64,000 bases of DNA, taken from NCBI RefSeq assembly GCF_019967995.1, contig NZ_CP065377.1, positions 744,001 to 808,000 of the forward strand, in the 5' to 3' direction. Source of the stretch: Faecalibacterium prausnitzii. GTDB taxonomy: Bacteria > Bacillota > Clostridia > Oscillospirales > Ruminococcaceae. The translations under genes were made by a program, and so were the position numbers. Below, piece by piece: positions 8,259 through 16,472 of the stretch. Each line of letters starts with the position of its first letter. Within the stretch, counting starts at the first letter, position 1. A model generated the notes under the pieces. It worked only from the letters and a program-made list of their open reading frames with translations. It was not told the origin of the DNA and did no database searches.

Positions 8259-9049
8259 GCGGCCACCACCCCCGTCCATGCGGCATAGGCCCCCAGCACC
8301 AGACCGGTGCCGATGGCGATGCTGGCTGCGATGAGCAGCGCGTCGATCATCCGGATGGTGCCGGAAAGATAATCGCCTTGCACAAAATCCCGGATGCCCA
8401 TGGTGAACGCGATGCCGGGCGTGAGGATCATCAGGGTGCCGATGATGGCATGGCTGGCCTCGGTGTGGAGCAGGTGGCAGCCCAGAATGCAGAGGATGGT
8501 GATGAGCGAAGCGGTGGAGATGGTACGGAACCCGCCGCCTATGGGGTGCCGCCCGCAGAACAGCAGATAGGCGTTGGCCGCACAGCCCGCCACCGCAGCG
8601 ACCAGCGCGGCCTGCAGGGTGCCGCCGAAGATGAGCGCGAAGCAGAACGCGCCCGAAAGCCCGGCCAGAAGCTGCACCCGGCCCTTCGGGAAGGGAATGT
8701 TCCGCGCCTGCACCAGGCGGCTCTCGGCTTCGTCGATGGTGGTCACGCTGCCCTCTGCGATCTGACGGGACAGCTGGTTCACCGCAGCCACCCGGCCCAG
8801 ATGGGTCGTGCGGGTGGGCACGTTGCGCACCTCGCTGATCTCGGCCGTGCCGGCACTGGCAAAAATGCCGTTGGTCAGTACATATACATGAAATTCCCGC
8901 AGATGGAAGCTGCGCGCCATGATCTCCATGGTCTGCTCCACGCGGAAGACCTCCGCGCCGTTTTCCAGCAGCGTCTGCCCGGCCGCCATAATGAAATCCA
9001 TGATGCGGCGGCGCTCTTCTGCGTCGGGATACAATTCCCTGCCGTTCAT
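8255..9049 (-). CDS. Threonine/serine exporter, large subunit (ThrE N-terminal half type)
   Basis: A 264-residue protein with a soluble N-terminal part (to about 120) containing the ThrE/YjjP pattern LLENGAEVFRVEQTM and HVYVLTNGIFAS, followed by five or so membrane helices including LTPGIAFTMGIRDFVQGDYLSG. ATG 9049 has GGAG seven bases upstream and gives the usual length; the longer open frame to 9106 would start inside the promoter region. Its promoter (9097-9125) uses a -35 box inside the adjacent repeat element. Confidence 0.88.
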   Translation of the reverse strand: MNGRELYPDAEERRRIMDFIMAAGQTLLENGAEVFRVEQTMEIMARSFHLREFHVYVLTNGIFASAGTAEISEVRNVPTRTTHLGRVAAVNQLSRQIAEGSVTTIDEAESRLVQARNIPFPKGRVQLLAGLSGAFCFALIFGGTLQAALVAAVAGCAANAYLLFCGRHPIGGGFRTISTASLITILCILGCHLLHTEASHAIIGTLMILTPGIAFTMGIRDFVQGDYLSGTIRMIDALLIAASIAIGTGLVLGAYAAWTGVVAA

Positions 9050-9096
9050 TGCGTCTCTCCTTACTGTGCCGCAAAGGGCATACGTTCTTGATTTAT

Positions 9097-9125
9097 AAGA
9101 TAGCATGTCTTGCCCTCTCAGTCAA
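9097..9125 (-). promoter_or_regulatory. Promoter of the ThrE-type operon, partly inside a repeat
   Basis: On the minus strand TTGACT (complement of 9120-9125) and TATCTT (complement of 9097-9102) are 17 bases apart. The -35 box and part of the spacer lie within the repeat that begins at 9113, while the -10 box is outside it. Confidence 0.55.
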
Positions 9126-9364
9126 CGCCTTTGGCGTTGCCAGCTCTCCCGCAGGGCGAGCCACTGGCGAACCGGTCTTGGCCGTGCTGACTGCACAGGT
9201 CCATGCTGCCGGAAGGCGACGGGCCTTGCTGCTCAGGCAAACGGCTGCTGACAATGAGGACAGGGCCCAGCCGTTCAGGAGCCGCAGGCGGCGGTGCGCA
9301 GGTCTGCCCGGCCTGCCAAGGGCTCTCCCTTTGGGAGAGCTGGCCGCAAAGCGGCCTGAGAGGG
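9113..9364. repeat. MITE-like intergenic repeat, copy 1 (252 bp)
   Basis: The ends are the inverted pair CCCTCTCAG (9113-9121) and CTGAGAGGG (9356-9364). Just inside each end is a small hairpin (AACGCC/GGCGTT and GGCCGC/GCGGCC), then CCAGCTCTCCC and its complement GGGAGAGCTGG. The layout, including an inner CTCTCC hairpin next to a TTGGCAGG motif, matches copies at 35701 and 39386. No coding frame is present. It separates two divergent promoters (9097-9125 and 9396-9424). Confidence 0.7.
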
Positions 9365-9395
9365 TATTCCCTACCAAAAAACTTCGTTGAAAGGG

Positions 9396-9424
9396 TTGAC
9401 AAATGCCGAAAAGGGGATTAGAAT
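9396..9424 (+). promoter_or_regulatory. Promoter of the met transporter operon
   Basis: TTGACA at 9396-9401 and TAGAAT at 9419-9424 with a 17-base spacer lie directly upstream of the T-box leader. Confidence 0.8.
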
Positions 9425-9442
9425 AAAACCAATATCACAAAA

Positions 9443-9752
9443 ATGGCTGTGAAGAGAAGAGTAGGTTTTCGCATTGATCCTTCCAGAGAGCCCGGTCGGT
9501 GGAAAAGGGCAGGAAACAGGGAACCGAAAATGGTCTCGGAGCTGCGGGGGCGAAGCGCAAGAGTGCTAAGTCCGCGACGGGAGCGCCCGTTACAGCGTCC
9601 GGCTGTAAGCAGTGGGAGGAGAAAGCCGCTGCCGCAGCATCGAGGCCGGGCCCGTGAGGGCGCGGTGAACCAAGGTGGTACCACGGAAGTTTTATGCGCT
9701 TTCGTCCTTGTGGGCAGTTGCCCGCCGAGGACGGAGGCGCTTTTTTCGTACT
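9443..9752 (+). promoter_or_regulatory. T-box riboswitch, methionine type
   Basis: This leader senses uncharged tRNA. The conserved T-box AAGGTGGTACCACGG lies at 9672-9686. Stem I carries the AGAGAG bulge near 9485, and the specifier position reads ATG (9530-9532), the methionine codon. A terminator follows (9696-9746: GCGC, CGTCCTTGTGGGC paired with GCCCGCCGAGGACG, then T6), which the antiterminator would displace. The ATG reading agrees with the metQNI genes downstream. Confidence 0.92.
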
Positions 9753-9828
9753 TCCGGCTGCACAAGGCGCAGAAAAATGTGCTGCGCAGTGCAAAAAAAT
9801 TATGGAACAACAAGAGAGGGAAAACATT

Positions 9829-10737
9829 ATGTCTAAGATTTCGCGTCGTGATTTTCTGAAAGTGACCGGCATCGCTGCCGCTGCAGCTGCCCTGACCGCC
9901 TGCGGCGGTTCTTCTTCCACCGCAAGCTCCGCTGCCGCCTCTTCCGAGGTGGTCAAGAAGCTGGATAAGATCAGCGTGGCCGTGCCCAACGACACCACCA
10001 ACGAGGCCCGCGCTCTGGCTCTGCTGGAGAAGAACGGCTTCTTCAAGGTCAAGGCGGATGCTGGCCTGACCGCCACCAAGAACGACATCGAGGAGAACCC
10101 GTTCAACGTCAACATCGACGAGGTCGAGGCTGCACAGGTGCCCAGCGTTCTGCAGGATGAGGACTACGCCGTCATCAACTCCAACTACGCCATCTCTGCC
10201 GGTCTGAACCCCGTGGAGGATGCACTGGCCATCGAGGACGGCTCTTCTGCTTACGTCAACGTTCTGGTCTGCAAGGACGGCAATCAGGAGTCCCCCAAGA
10301 TCAAGGCTCTGGCCGCTGCTCTGGAGAGCCAGCAGGTCAAGGACTTCATCGATGAGAAGTATGCAGGCTCCGTCGTCTTCGTCGTGGAGAACCCCACCGA
10401 CGGCTACGACTCCACCGTGGACTACGATGCACTGAACGGCGAGACCGTCAGCTGCGCCGCAACGCCGGCTCCCCACTGCGAGATCCTGGAGATCTGCAAG
10501 GACATCCTGGCCCAGAAGGGCATCACCCTGGATGTTCAGGAGTTCGATGACTACATCCAGCCCAACAATGTCGTCGAGGACGGCCAGATCGACACCAACT
10601 ACTTCCAGCATCAGCCCTACCTGGACGACTTCAACCAGGAACACGGCACCCATCTGGTCACCGTGGCCGGTATCCACGTCGAGCCCATGGGCATCTACGG
10701 CGGCAAGCAGAGCGACCTGTCTCCCATCGAGGGCTAA
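9829..10737 (+). CDS. metQ: Methionine ABC transporter substrate-binding lipoprotein, circularly permuted
   Basis: A 302-residue NlpA/MetQ-type lipoprotein. Residues 1-25 form a signal with twin-arginine-like SRRDFLK and lipobox LTAC (Cys25). In normal MetQ the block with an xNYFQHxPYLD motif comes first and the PNDPTN block second. Here the order is reversed: AVPNDTTNEARAL (51-63) through VNVLVCKDG and EKYAGSVVFVVENP (to about 189) come first, and ATPAPHCEILE, TNYFQHQPYLD (257-266) and GIHVEPMGIY come last. The old termini are joined by a linker (190-207) and the chain ends at the former inter-lobe crossing. ATG 9829 follows GAGAGGG; the frame opens earlier, inside the T-box. Partner genes metN and metI follow. 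Confidence 0.93.
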   Translation: MSKISRRDFLKVTGIAAAAAALTACGGSSSTASSAAASSEVVKKLDKISVAVPNDTTNEARALALLEKNGFFKVKADAGLTATKNDIEENPFNVNIDEVEAAQVPSVLQDEDYAVINSNYAISAGLNPVEDALAIEDGSSAYVNVLVCKDGNQESPKIKALAAALESQQVKDFIDEKYAGSVVFVVENPTDGYDSTVDYDALNGETVSCAATPAPHCEILEICKDILAQKGITLDVQEFDDYIQPNNVVEDGQIDTNYFQHQPYLDDFNQEHGTHLVTVAGIHVEPMGIYGGKQSDLSPIEG

Positions 10738-10767
10738 GCTCTCCATCTGATTCAAAGGAGCATTTCC

Positions 10768-11781
10768 GTGATCGAGATCAAACATCTTTCCAAGACCTTC
10801 CAGATGAAGGACGGCGCGGTCAACGCGCTGAGTGATATCAACCTGACCATTCCGGATGGTTCCATCTACGGCATCATCGGCATGTCCGGTGCGGGCAAAT
10901 CCACGCTGGTGCGCTGCATCAATCTGCTGGAACGCCCCACCGAGGGCAGCGTCGTCATTGACGGCGTGGAGATGGAAACGCTCTCGCCCGCCGAGCTGCG
11001 CGCCCGCCGCCGGGAGATCACGATGATCTTCCAGCAGTTCAATCTGCTGATGCAGCGCAGCTGCCTGAAGAACATCTGCTTCCCCATGGAGCTGGCCGGG
11101 GTGAAGAAGGCCGACGCCGAAAAGCGCGCCCGCGAACTGCTGGAGATGGTGGGCCTGCCCGACAAGGCCAACGCCTACCCGGCCCAGCTGTCCGGCGGCC
11201 AGAAGCAGCGCATCGCCATTGCCCGTGCACTGGCGACGAATCCCAAAGTCCTGCTCTGCGACGAGGCCACCAGTGCGCTGGACCCCAACACCACTCACTC
11301 CATCCTGACCCTCATCAAGGACATCAACCGGAAGCTGGGCATCACGGTGGTGGTCATCACCCACCAGATGAGCGTTGTGGAAGAGATCTGCGATCACGTT
11401 GCCATTCTGGACGGCGGCGTGGTGGTCGAGCTGGGCGAGGTGAAGGAGATCTTCGCCAACCCCAGGACCGCTGCGGCCCGGCGTCTGGTGGCACCCAACG
11501 GCGGCAGCGCGGCCCGTGACCTGTCGAGCTTCGCGCCCGACGACCATGTGGTCCGTGTGACCTTCAACGGCTCGTCCGCCGCAAAGCCGCTGGTGGCGAG
11601 CCTCGCGGCAGAAAAGGGCATTCTGGTCAGTGTACTCAGCGCCGATACCCGCGACCTGAGCGGCCAGTGCTACGGCAGCATGCTGCTCAAGCTGCCCAAA
11701 GACACAGAAGAAGCAAAACAGGCGGCTGCCTACATGCGCAGCCAGCCCGGCGTGACGGTGGAGGAGGTGACCGGCGAATGA
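10768..11781 (+). CDS. metN: Methionine ABC transporter ATP-binding protein
   Basis: A 337-residue ATPase with Walker A GMSGAGKST (38-46), signature LSGGQKQR (141-148), Walker B VLLCDEATSALD (161-172) and a C-terminal NIL domain (about 262-337), the regulatory domain that binds methionine and slows transport in E. coli MetN. The start is GTG 10768 with AAAGGAG seven bases upstream. It overlaps metI by ATGA. Length is normal for the NIL-containing subfamily. Confidence 0.95.
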   Translation: MIEIKHLSKTFQMKDGAVNALSDINLTIPDGSIYGIIGMSGAGKSTLVRCINLLERPTEGSVVIDGVEMETLSPAELRARRREITMIFQQFNLLMQRSCLKNICFPMELAGVKKADAEKRARELLEMVGLPDKANAYPAQLSGGQKQRIAIARALATNPKVLLCDEATSALDPNTTHSILTLIKDINRKLGITVVVITHQMSVVEEICDHVAILDGGVVVELGEVKEIFANPRTAAARRLVAPNGGSAARDLSSFAPDDHVVRVTFNGSSAAKPLVASLAAEKGILVSVLSADTRDLSGQCYGSMLLKLPKDTEEAKQAAAYMRSQPGVTVEEVTGE

Positions 11782-12434
11782 GCATTGCAGATTATGGCTT
11801 TGCCATCTGGGAGACGTTCTATGTGACGGTGCTCTCCACGGCCTTTTCGCTGGTCATCGGCCTGCCGCTGGGCGTCCTGCTCGTGGCCGGGGATAAGGAC
11901 GGCGTTCTGCCCCTGCCCGGCTGGCTGATGCACCTGCTGAATATCATCATCAACATCCTGCGCAGCGTCCCGTTCCTGATTTTGATGATCTGCGTCTTCC
12001 CGCTGACCCGCCTCATCGTGGGCACGACGGTCGGCACCAAGGCCACCATCGTGCCGCTGGTGGTCGCAGCCTTCCCGTTCGTGGCGCGTCTGGTGGAGAC
12101 CAGCCTGCGCGAGCTGGACGAGGGCGTGGTGGAAGCGGCCCAGAGCATGGGCGCAACGCCGTTCCAGATCATCACCAAGGTCATGATCCCGGAGTGTCTG
12201 CCGGGCCTCATTTCCAGCATGACCACGGCCCTGACCACCATTCTGGGCTACTCGGCCATGTCCGGTGTCATCGGCGGCGGCGGTCTGGGCAAGATCGCAC
12301 TGTCCTATGGCTACTACCGCTACCAGACGAACATCATGATCGTCTGCGTCATCCTGCTGGTGCTGCTGGTGCAGGTCTTCCAGACCGTCGGCACCCTGTG
12401 GGCCACCCGGAGCGATAAGCGGCTGCGCAAGTAA
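11778..12434 (+). CDS. metI: Methionine ABC transporter permease
   Basis: A 218-residue integral membrane protein of the MetI type with about five helices and the coupling loop VVEAAQSMGATPFQIITKVMIPE that docks on MetN. ATG 11778 overlaps the metN stop (ATGA); the longer open frame upstream lies inside metN and is rejected. Length is typical (E. coli MetI is 217). It is last in the T-box-controlled operon unless read-through reaches metY. Confidence 0.95.
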   Translation: MSIADYGFAIWETFYVTVLSTAFSLVIGLPLGVLLVAGDKDGVLPLPGWLMHLLNIIINILRSVPFLILMICVFPLTRLIVGTTVGTKATIVPLVVAAFPFVARLVETSLRELDEGVVEAAQSMGATPFQIITKVMIPECLPGLISSMTTALTTILGYSAMSGVIGGGGLGKIALSYGYYRYQTNIMIVCVILLVLLVQVFQTVGTLWATRSDKRLRK

Positions 12435-12471
12435 AAAAAGCTGCCCTTCGGCAGGGAAAAATTTAACGTTT

Positions 12472-12510
12472 CAATTCCCCGCCGGAGGTCTGTCTTCCGG
12501 CGGGGAATTG
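12472..12510 (+). other. Strong hairpin without T-run between metI and metY
   Basis: CAATTCCCCGCCGGA (12472-12486) pairs perfectly with TCCGGCGGGGAATTG (12496-12510). No T-tract follows, so it is not a normal intrinsic terminator. It may be a processing or stability element between transporter and biosynthesis genes. A weaker stem with short T-run (12440-12463) precedes it. Confidence 0.6.
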
Positions 12511-12547
12511 TGCTATTCCGACCAACCCAGTAAAGGAGTATGTAACA

Positions 12548-13822
12548 ATGAACCGTGATACCATCTGTGTGCAGGGCGGTTATACGCCCGGCAACGGCGA
12601 GCCCCGCCAGATCCCCATCATCCAGTCCACCACCTTCAAATACGCCACCAGCGAGGATATGGGCAAGCTGTTCGACCTGGAGGCCGACGGCTATTTCTAT
12701 TCCCGTTTGCAGAACCCTACCTGCGACCTGGTGGCCAAGAAGATCTGCGAGCTGGAGGGCGGCACGGCCGCGATGCTGACCAGCAGCGGTCAGGCCGCCA
12801 ACTTCTTCGCGCTGTTCAATCTCTGTGAGGCGGGCGACCACATCGTGGCGTCCAGCACCATCTACGGCGGCACCTTCAACCTCATCTCCGTCACCATGAA
12901 GAAGATGGGCATCACCGCAACCTTCGTAGACCCGCTGTGCAGCGAGGAAGAGCTGGACGCCGCTTTCCAGCCCAACACCAAAGTCGTCTTTGGCGAGACC
13001 ATCGCCAACCCTGCCCTGACCGTGCTGGACATTGAAAAGTTTGCAAACGCTGCACACGCACATGGGGTGCCGCTCATCGTGGACAACACCTTCCCGACCC
13101 CGGTCAACTGCCGCCCGTTCGAGTGGGGCGCGGACATCGTGACCCATTCCACCACCAAGTACATGGACGGCCACGGAGCGGTTCTGGGCGGTGCCATCGT
13201 GGACAGCGGCAGATTCGACTGGATGGCCCACGCCGAAAAGTTCCCCGGTCTGTGCACCCCGGACGACAGCTATCACGGCATCACCTACGCCGAGCGCTTC
13301 GGCAAAGAGGGAGCCTTCATCACCAAGGCCACGGCCCAGCTGATGCGCGACTTCGGCTCCATGCAGTCGCCCATGAATGCCTACATGCTGAACCTCGGTC
13401 TGGAAAGCCTGCATGTCCGGATGCAGCGCCACTGCGACAACGGCATGGCCGTGGCAAAGTTCCTGGAAGCACACCCCAAGGTGGCGTATGTGAACTACTG
13501 CGGTCTGGAGTCCAGCCCCTACCATGCGCTGGCCGAAAAGTACCTGCCCGACGGCAGCTGCGGCGTGGTGTCCTTCGGCCTGGCCGGTGGACGCGAAGCT
13601 GCCAGCATCTTTATGAAGTCCCTGCGTCTGGCCGCCATCGAGACCCATGTGGCCGACGCCCGCACCTGCTGCCTGAACCCGGCTTCCAGCACCCATCGCC
13701 AGATGACCGACGAGCAGCTGAAGGCTGCCGGTGTGCCGGCCGAGCTGGTCCGGATGAGCTGCGGTCTGGAAAGCAGCGAGGACCTGATCGCGGATATCGC
13801 ACAGGCGCTCGACAAAATCTGA
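12548..13822 (+). CDS. metY: O-acetylhomoserine sulfhydrylase family enzyme
   Basis: A 424-residue PLP enzyme of the Cys/Met metabolism family. The PLP lysine is Lys204 in [19 protein letters not shown] and the IVDNTFPTP strand are also diagnostic. With MetA directly downstream, it most likely converts O-acetylhomoserine and sulfide to homocysteine. Cystathionine gamma-synthase activity cannot be excluded, but the length above 420 favours the sulfhydrylase branch. AAAGGAG precedes the ATG. It lies downstream of the T-box operon, separated by a hairpin without a T-run, so shared control is possible. Confidence 0.92.
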   Translation: MNRDTICVQGGYTPGNGEPRQIPIIQSTTFKYATSEDMGKLFDLEADGYFYSRLQNPTCDLVAKKICELEGGTAAMLTSSGQAANFFALFNLCEAGDHIVASSTIYGGTFNLISVTMKKMGITATFVDPLCSEEELDAAFQPNTKVVFGETIANPALTVLDIEKFANAAHAHGVPLIVDNTFPTPVNCRPFEWGADIVTHSTTKYMDGHGAVLGGAIVDSGRFDWMAHAEKFPGLCTPDDSYHGITYAERFGKEGAFITKATAQLMRDFGSMQSPMNAYMLNLGLESLHVRMQRHCDNGMAVAKFLEAHPKVAYVNYCGLESSPYHALAEKYLPDGSCGVVSFGLAGGREAASIFMKSLRLAAIETHVADARTCCLNPASSTHRQMTDEQLKAAGVPAELVRMSCGLESSEDLIADIAQALDKI

Positions 13823-13841
13823 TCCCGAAGGAGAAATCGTC

Positions 13842-14777
13842 ATGCCCCTGATCATCCCCAAAACGCTCCCCGCCTACGACGCCCTCTATGAGGAGAATGT
13901 CTTCGTCATGCACCGGGAGCGGGCGGCCTCCCAGCACATCCGCCCGCTGGAGATCCTGATCCTGAACCTGATGCCGACCAAGATCGCCACCGAGACCCAG
14001 ATCGCCCGGCTGCTGGCCAACACACCGCTGCAGGTCCACATGACGCTGCTCCAGACGGCCAGCCACGCGGCTACCCATGTCTCCACGGCGCATCTGGAGG
14101 CCTTTTACAAGACCTTCGATGAAGTGAAGAACGACCGCTACGATGGCATGATCATCACCGGCGCACCGGTGGAGACGATGGCGTTTGAACAGGTGGATTA
14201 CTGGCCGGAGCTGTGTGAGATCATGGACTTCAGCGAGACGAATGTCTACTCCACTTTGCATGTCTGCTGGGGCGCACAGGCGGGCCTGTACTATCACTAC
14301 GGCGTCCGGAAGGAGATCCTGCCCCAGAAGATGTTCGGCGTGTTCGAGCACCGGGTCACCCGCCCGTCGAACCCGCTGGTCCGCGGCTTCGATGAGGTGT
14401 TCTACGCCCCCCACAGCCGCCACACCGGCATCTCCCGTGCGGATGTGGACCGCTGCGAGGCACTGCGCATCCTTGCCGAGAGCGACGAGGCCGGGCCGTT
14501 CCTCATGAGCACCGAAAACGGGCGGCAGATCTTCGTGACCGGCCACCCGGAGTATGATAAGTACACGCTGGATGCGGAGTACAAGCGGGATGTGGCAAAG
14601 GGCCTGCCCATCGCCATCCCGAAGAACTACTACCCCGGCGACGATCCGGAGCAGCCGCCCCTCTTCCGCTGGCGCGCCCATGCGCACCTGCTGTATGAGA
14701 ACTGGCTGAACTATTACGTCTACCAGAACACGCCGTATGACCTGGGGGCCATGGAGCGGGTGAAACACGAAAAATAA
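13842..14777 (+). CDS. metA: Homoserine O-acetyltransferase (MetA type)
   Basis: A 311-residue glutamine-amidotransferase-like acyltransferase that activates homoserine for methionine synthesis. The nucleophile is Cys142 in HVCWGAQAG. Residue 111 is Glu (APVE); published work on Bacillus cereus MetA links Glu111 to acetyl-CoA use and Gly111 to succinyl-CoA use, so the acetyl form is predicted despite the family name homoserine succinyltransferase. That fits the MetY gene 20 bases upstream, which would use the product. GAAGGAG precedes the ATG. Confidence 0.95.
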   Translation: MPLIIPKTLPAYDALYEENVFVMHRERAASQHIRPLEILILNLMPTKIATETQIARLLANTPLQVHMTLLQTASHAATHVSTAHLEAFYKTFDEVKNDRYDGMIITGAPVETMAFEQVDYWPELCEIMDFSETNVYSTLHVCWGAQAGLYYHYGVRKEILPQKMFGVFEHRVTRPSNPLVRGFDEVFYAPHSRHTGISRADVDRCEALRILAESDEAGPFLMSTENGRQIFVTGHPEYDKYTLDAEYKRDVAKGLPIAIPKNYYPGDDPEQPPLFRWRAHAHLLYENWLNYYVYQNTPYDLGAMERVKHEK

Positions 14778-14805
14778 GAGCACTGGTCCAAAGGAGGATG
14801 CTGCA

Positions 14806-15837
14806 ATGGGAATCGAAACGAACAAATGGGGCTTCCGGGTCGGCAGACTGCCGCACGGGCCGCGGAACAAGATCAGCGATGTGCCGGGCGTGACGGTGGG
14901 GCACTGCACACTGGCGGACGGCAATGTCCAGACCGGCGTGACGGCTCTGCTGCCGCATCCGGGCGATGTGTTCCACGATAAGGTGCTGGCGGCCAGCCAT
15001 GTCATCAACGGCTTCGGCAAGACGACCGGCCTGGTCCAGATCGACGAGCTGGGGACGCTGGAAACGCCGATCCTGTTCACCAATACCCTCAGTGTGGGCA
15101 CCGTGGAGACGGCACTGGTGAAGTATATGCTGCAGCGTAATCCGGATATTTGCGAGACCACCGGCAGCGTGAACCCGGTCGTCTGCGAGTGCAACGACAG
15201 CGGCCTGAACGACATCCGGGGCCTGCATGTGACCGAAGAGCATGTCTTTGCCGCGTTGGCCGACTGCCGGGCCGATTTTGCCGAGGGTGCCGTCGGAGCC
15301 GGGCGCGGGATGCGCTGCCACGGCCTGAAAGGCGGCATCGGGTCGGCATCCCGGCAGGTGGAGCTGGACGGGAAGACCTACACCATCGGTGCGCTCGTCC
15401 TCTCGAACCATGCCGTTTTCGACGACCTCGTCGTGGCGGGGACGCCCATCCAGACGTTGCTGGATGCGAAGATCCCGCCTCATGAGGACAAAGGCTCCAT
15501 CATCACGGTGCTGGCTACGGACATCCCGCTCAGCGAGCGCCAGCTGCGGCGGCTCTGCCACCGGGCGCTGGTGGGCCTGTCCCGCACTGGCTCCTACTGC
15601 GGCAACGGCAGCGGCGAGATCGTGATCGCCTTTACCACGGCCAACCGGATGCCGCATTACGCCGACACGGCCATCCTGCCCATGGCCATCCTCCACGACG
15701 ACGCCATCAACCCGCTCTTCCGTGCGGTGGCAGAATGCGTGGAGGAAAGCGTTCTGAGCAGCCTGCTCCACGCCGAGACCGTGACCGGAAATCACGGCCG
15801 GACGGTGCGCTGCCTGACGGAATTGCTGTCCCGATAA
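14806..15837 (+). CDS. P1 family peptidase (DmpA/BapA-like aminopeptidase)
   Basis: A 343-residue protein of the N-terminal-nucleophile P1 family. Family landmarks include the start KISDVPGVTVGHCTL, the central GRGMRCHGLKGGIGSAS, and GALVLSNHAVFDDL, whose Ser is expected to be the nucleophile exposed by autocleavage (the family cuts before a Ser in a Gly/Asn-Ser context). It probably removes N-terminal residues from small peptides or D-amino-acid amides. The gene follows metA by 28 bases with AGGAGG and shares its transcript, but a methionine-specific role is only a guess. Confidence 0.88.
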   Translation: MGIETNKWGFRVGRLPHGPRNKISDVPGVTVGHCTLADGNVQTGVTALLPHPGDVFHDKVLAASHVINGFGKTTGLVQIDELGTLETPILFTNTLSVGTVETALVKYMLQRNPDICETTGSVNPVVCECNDSGLNDIRGLHVTEEHVFAALADCRADFAEGAVGAGRGMRCHGLKGGIGSASRQVELDGKTYTIGALVLSNHAVFDDLVVAGTPIQTLLDAKIPPHEDKGSIITVLATDIPLSERQLRRLCHRALVGLSRTGSYCGNGSGEIVIAFTTANRMPHYADTAILPMAILHDDAINPLFRAVAECVEESVLSSLLHAETVTGNHGRTVRCLTELLSR

Positions 15838-15844
15838 AAAACGA

Positions 15845-15880
15845 ATGCCCTTCCGGACTTGCTGCCGGAAGGGCATTTTT
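15845..15880. terminator. Terminator after the methionine block
   Basis: ATGCCCTTCCGG pairs with CCGGAAGGGCAT and a T-run follows. It lies between convergent genes. Confidence 0.88.
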
Positions 15881-15884
15881 GCGC

Positions 15885-16472
15885 TTATCTGTATTTTTTC
15901 CGGGTGGGCTTTTTCTTCCGCACACTGTAACCGAAGGTGCCCAGCTTTTTGCCGAGGCTCAGGTACTCGCCGTGGCTGTAGACGATGAGCCGGGCCTTGT
16001 CGAGGCAGAGCTTGCCGTTCTCGTCCAGCAGGCTCTCGTCCACATCGCAGGCTACGACCTCTGCCAGAAAGAGGTCGTGGCTGCCCAGCGGAATGACCTG
16101 CGTGACCCGGCATTCGAGGTTGACCGGGCTTTCTTCGAGGATGGGGCAGTCGGTCAGGACCGTGCCGGGGGCTGCATGGAGCCCGCAGGCGGCGAATTTG
16201 TCCACATCCCGGCCGCTTTTGACGCCGCACCAGTCCACCGAACGGACCAGTGCCTCCGTGGGCAGGTTGATGGCGAACTGCCCGCTCTCCCGGATGAGGT
16301 GGTGACTGAACCGCTCCGGCCGGACGCTGATGGATACCATGCTGGGCTGGGTGCAGATGGTGCCCGTCCAGCCGATGGTGATGAGGTTGGGGGTCTCCAG
16401 CCCGCCGCAGGAGACCAGCACCGGCGGTTCCGGGTTCAGCAGGGTGCTGCCTTTCCAGCTCTGTTTGCTCAT
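15885..16472 (-). CDS. Flavin reductase family protein
   Basis: A 195-residue FMN-binding split-barrel protein. The pattern NLITIGWTGTICTQPSMVSISVRPERFSHHLI followed by FAINLPT is typical of flavin reductase-like proteins that bind FMN and reduce it with NAD(P)H or serve as electron-transfer partners. The C-terminus is very basic (RKKKPTRKKYR). Its ATG overlaps the stop of the glycosyltransferase upstream (ATGA), so the two are coupled although no functional link is obvious. Confidence 0.85.
   Translation of the reverse strand: MSKQSWKGSTLLNPEPPVLVSCGGLETPNLITIGWTGTICTQPSMVSISVRPERFSHHLIRESGQFAINLPTEALVRSVDWCGVKSGRDVDKFAACGLHAAPGTVLTDCPILEESPVNLECRVTQVIPLGSHDLFLAEVVACDVDESLLDENGKLCLDKARLIVYSHGEYLSLGKKLGTFGYSVRKKKPTRKKYR

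Noticed and set aside
9694..9828. Upstream extension of metQ
   Set aside because: It lies inside the T-box terminator; the lipoprotein signal starts at 9829.
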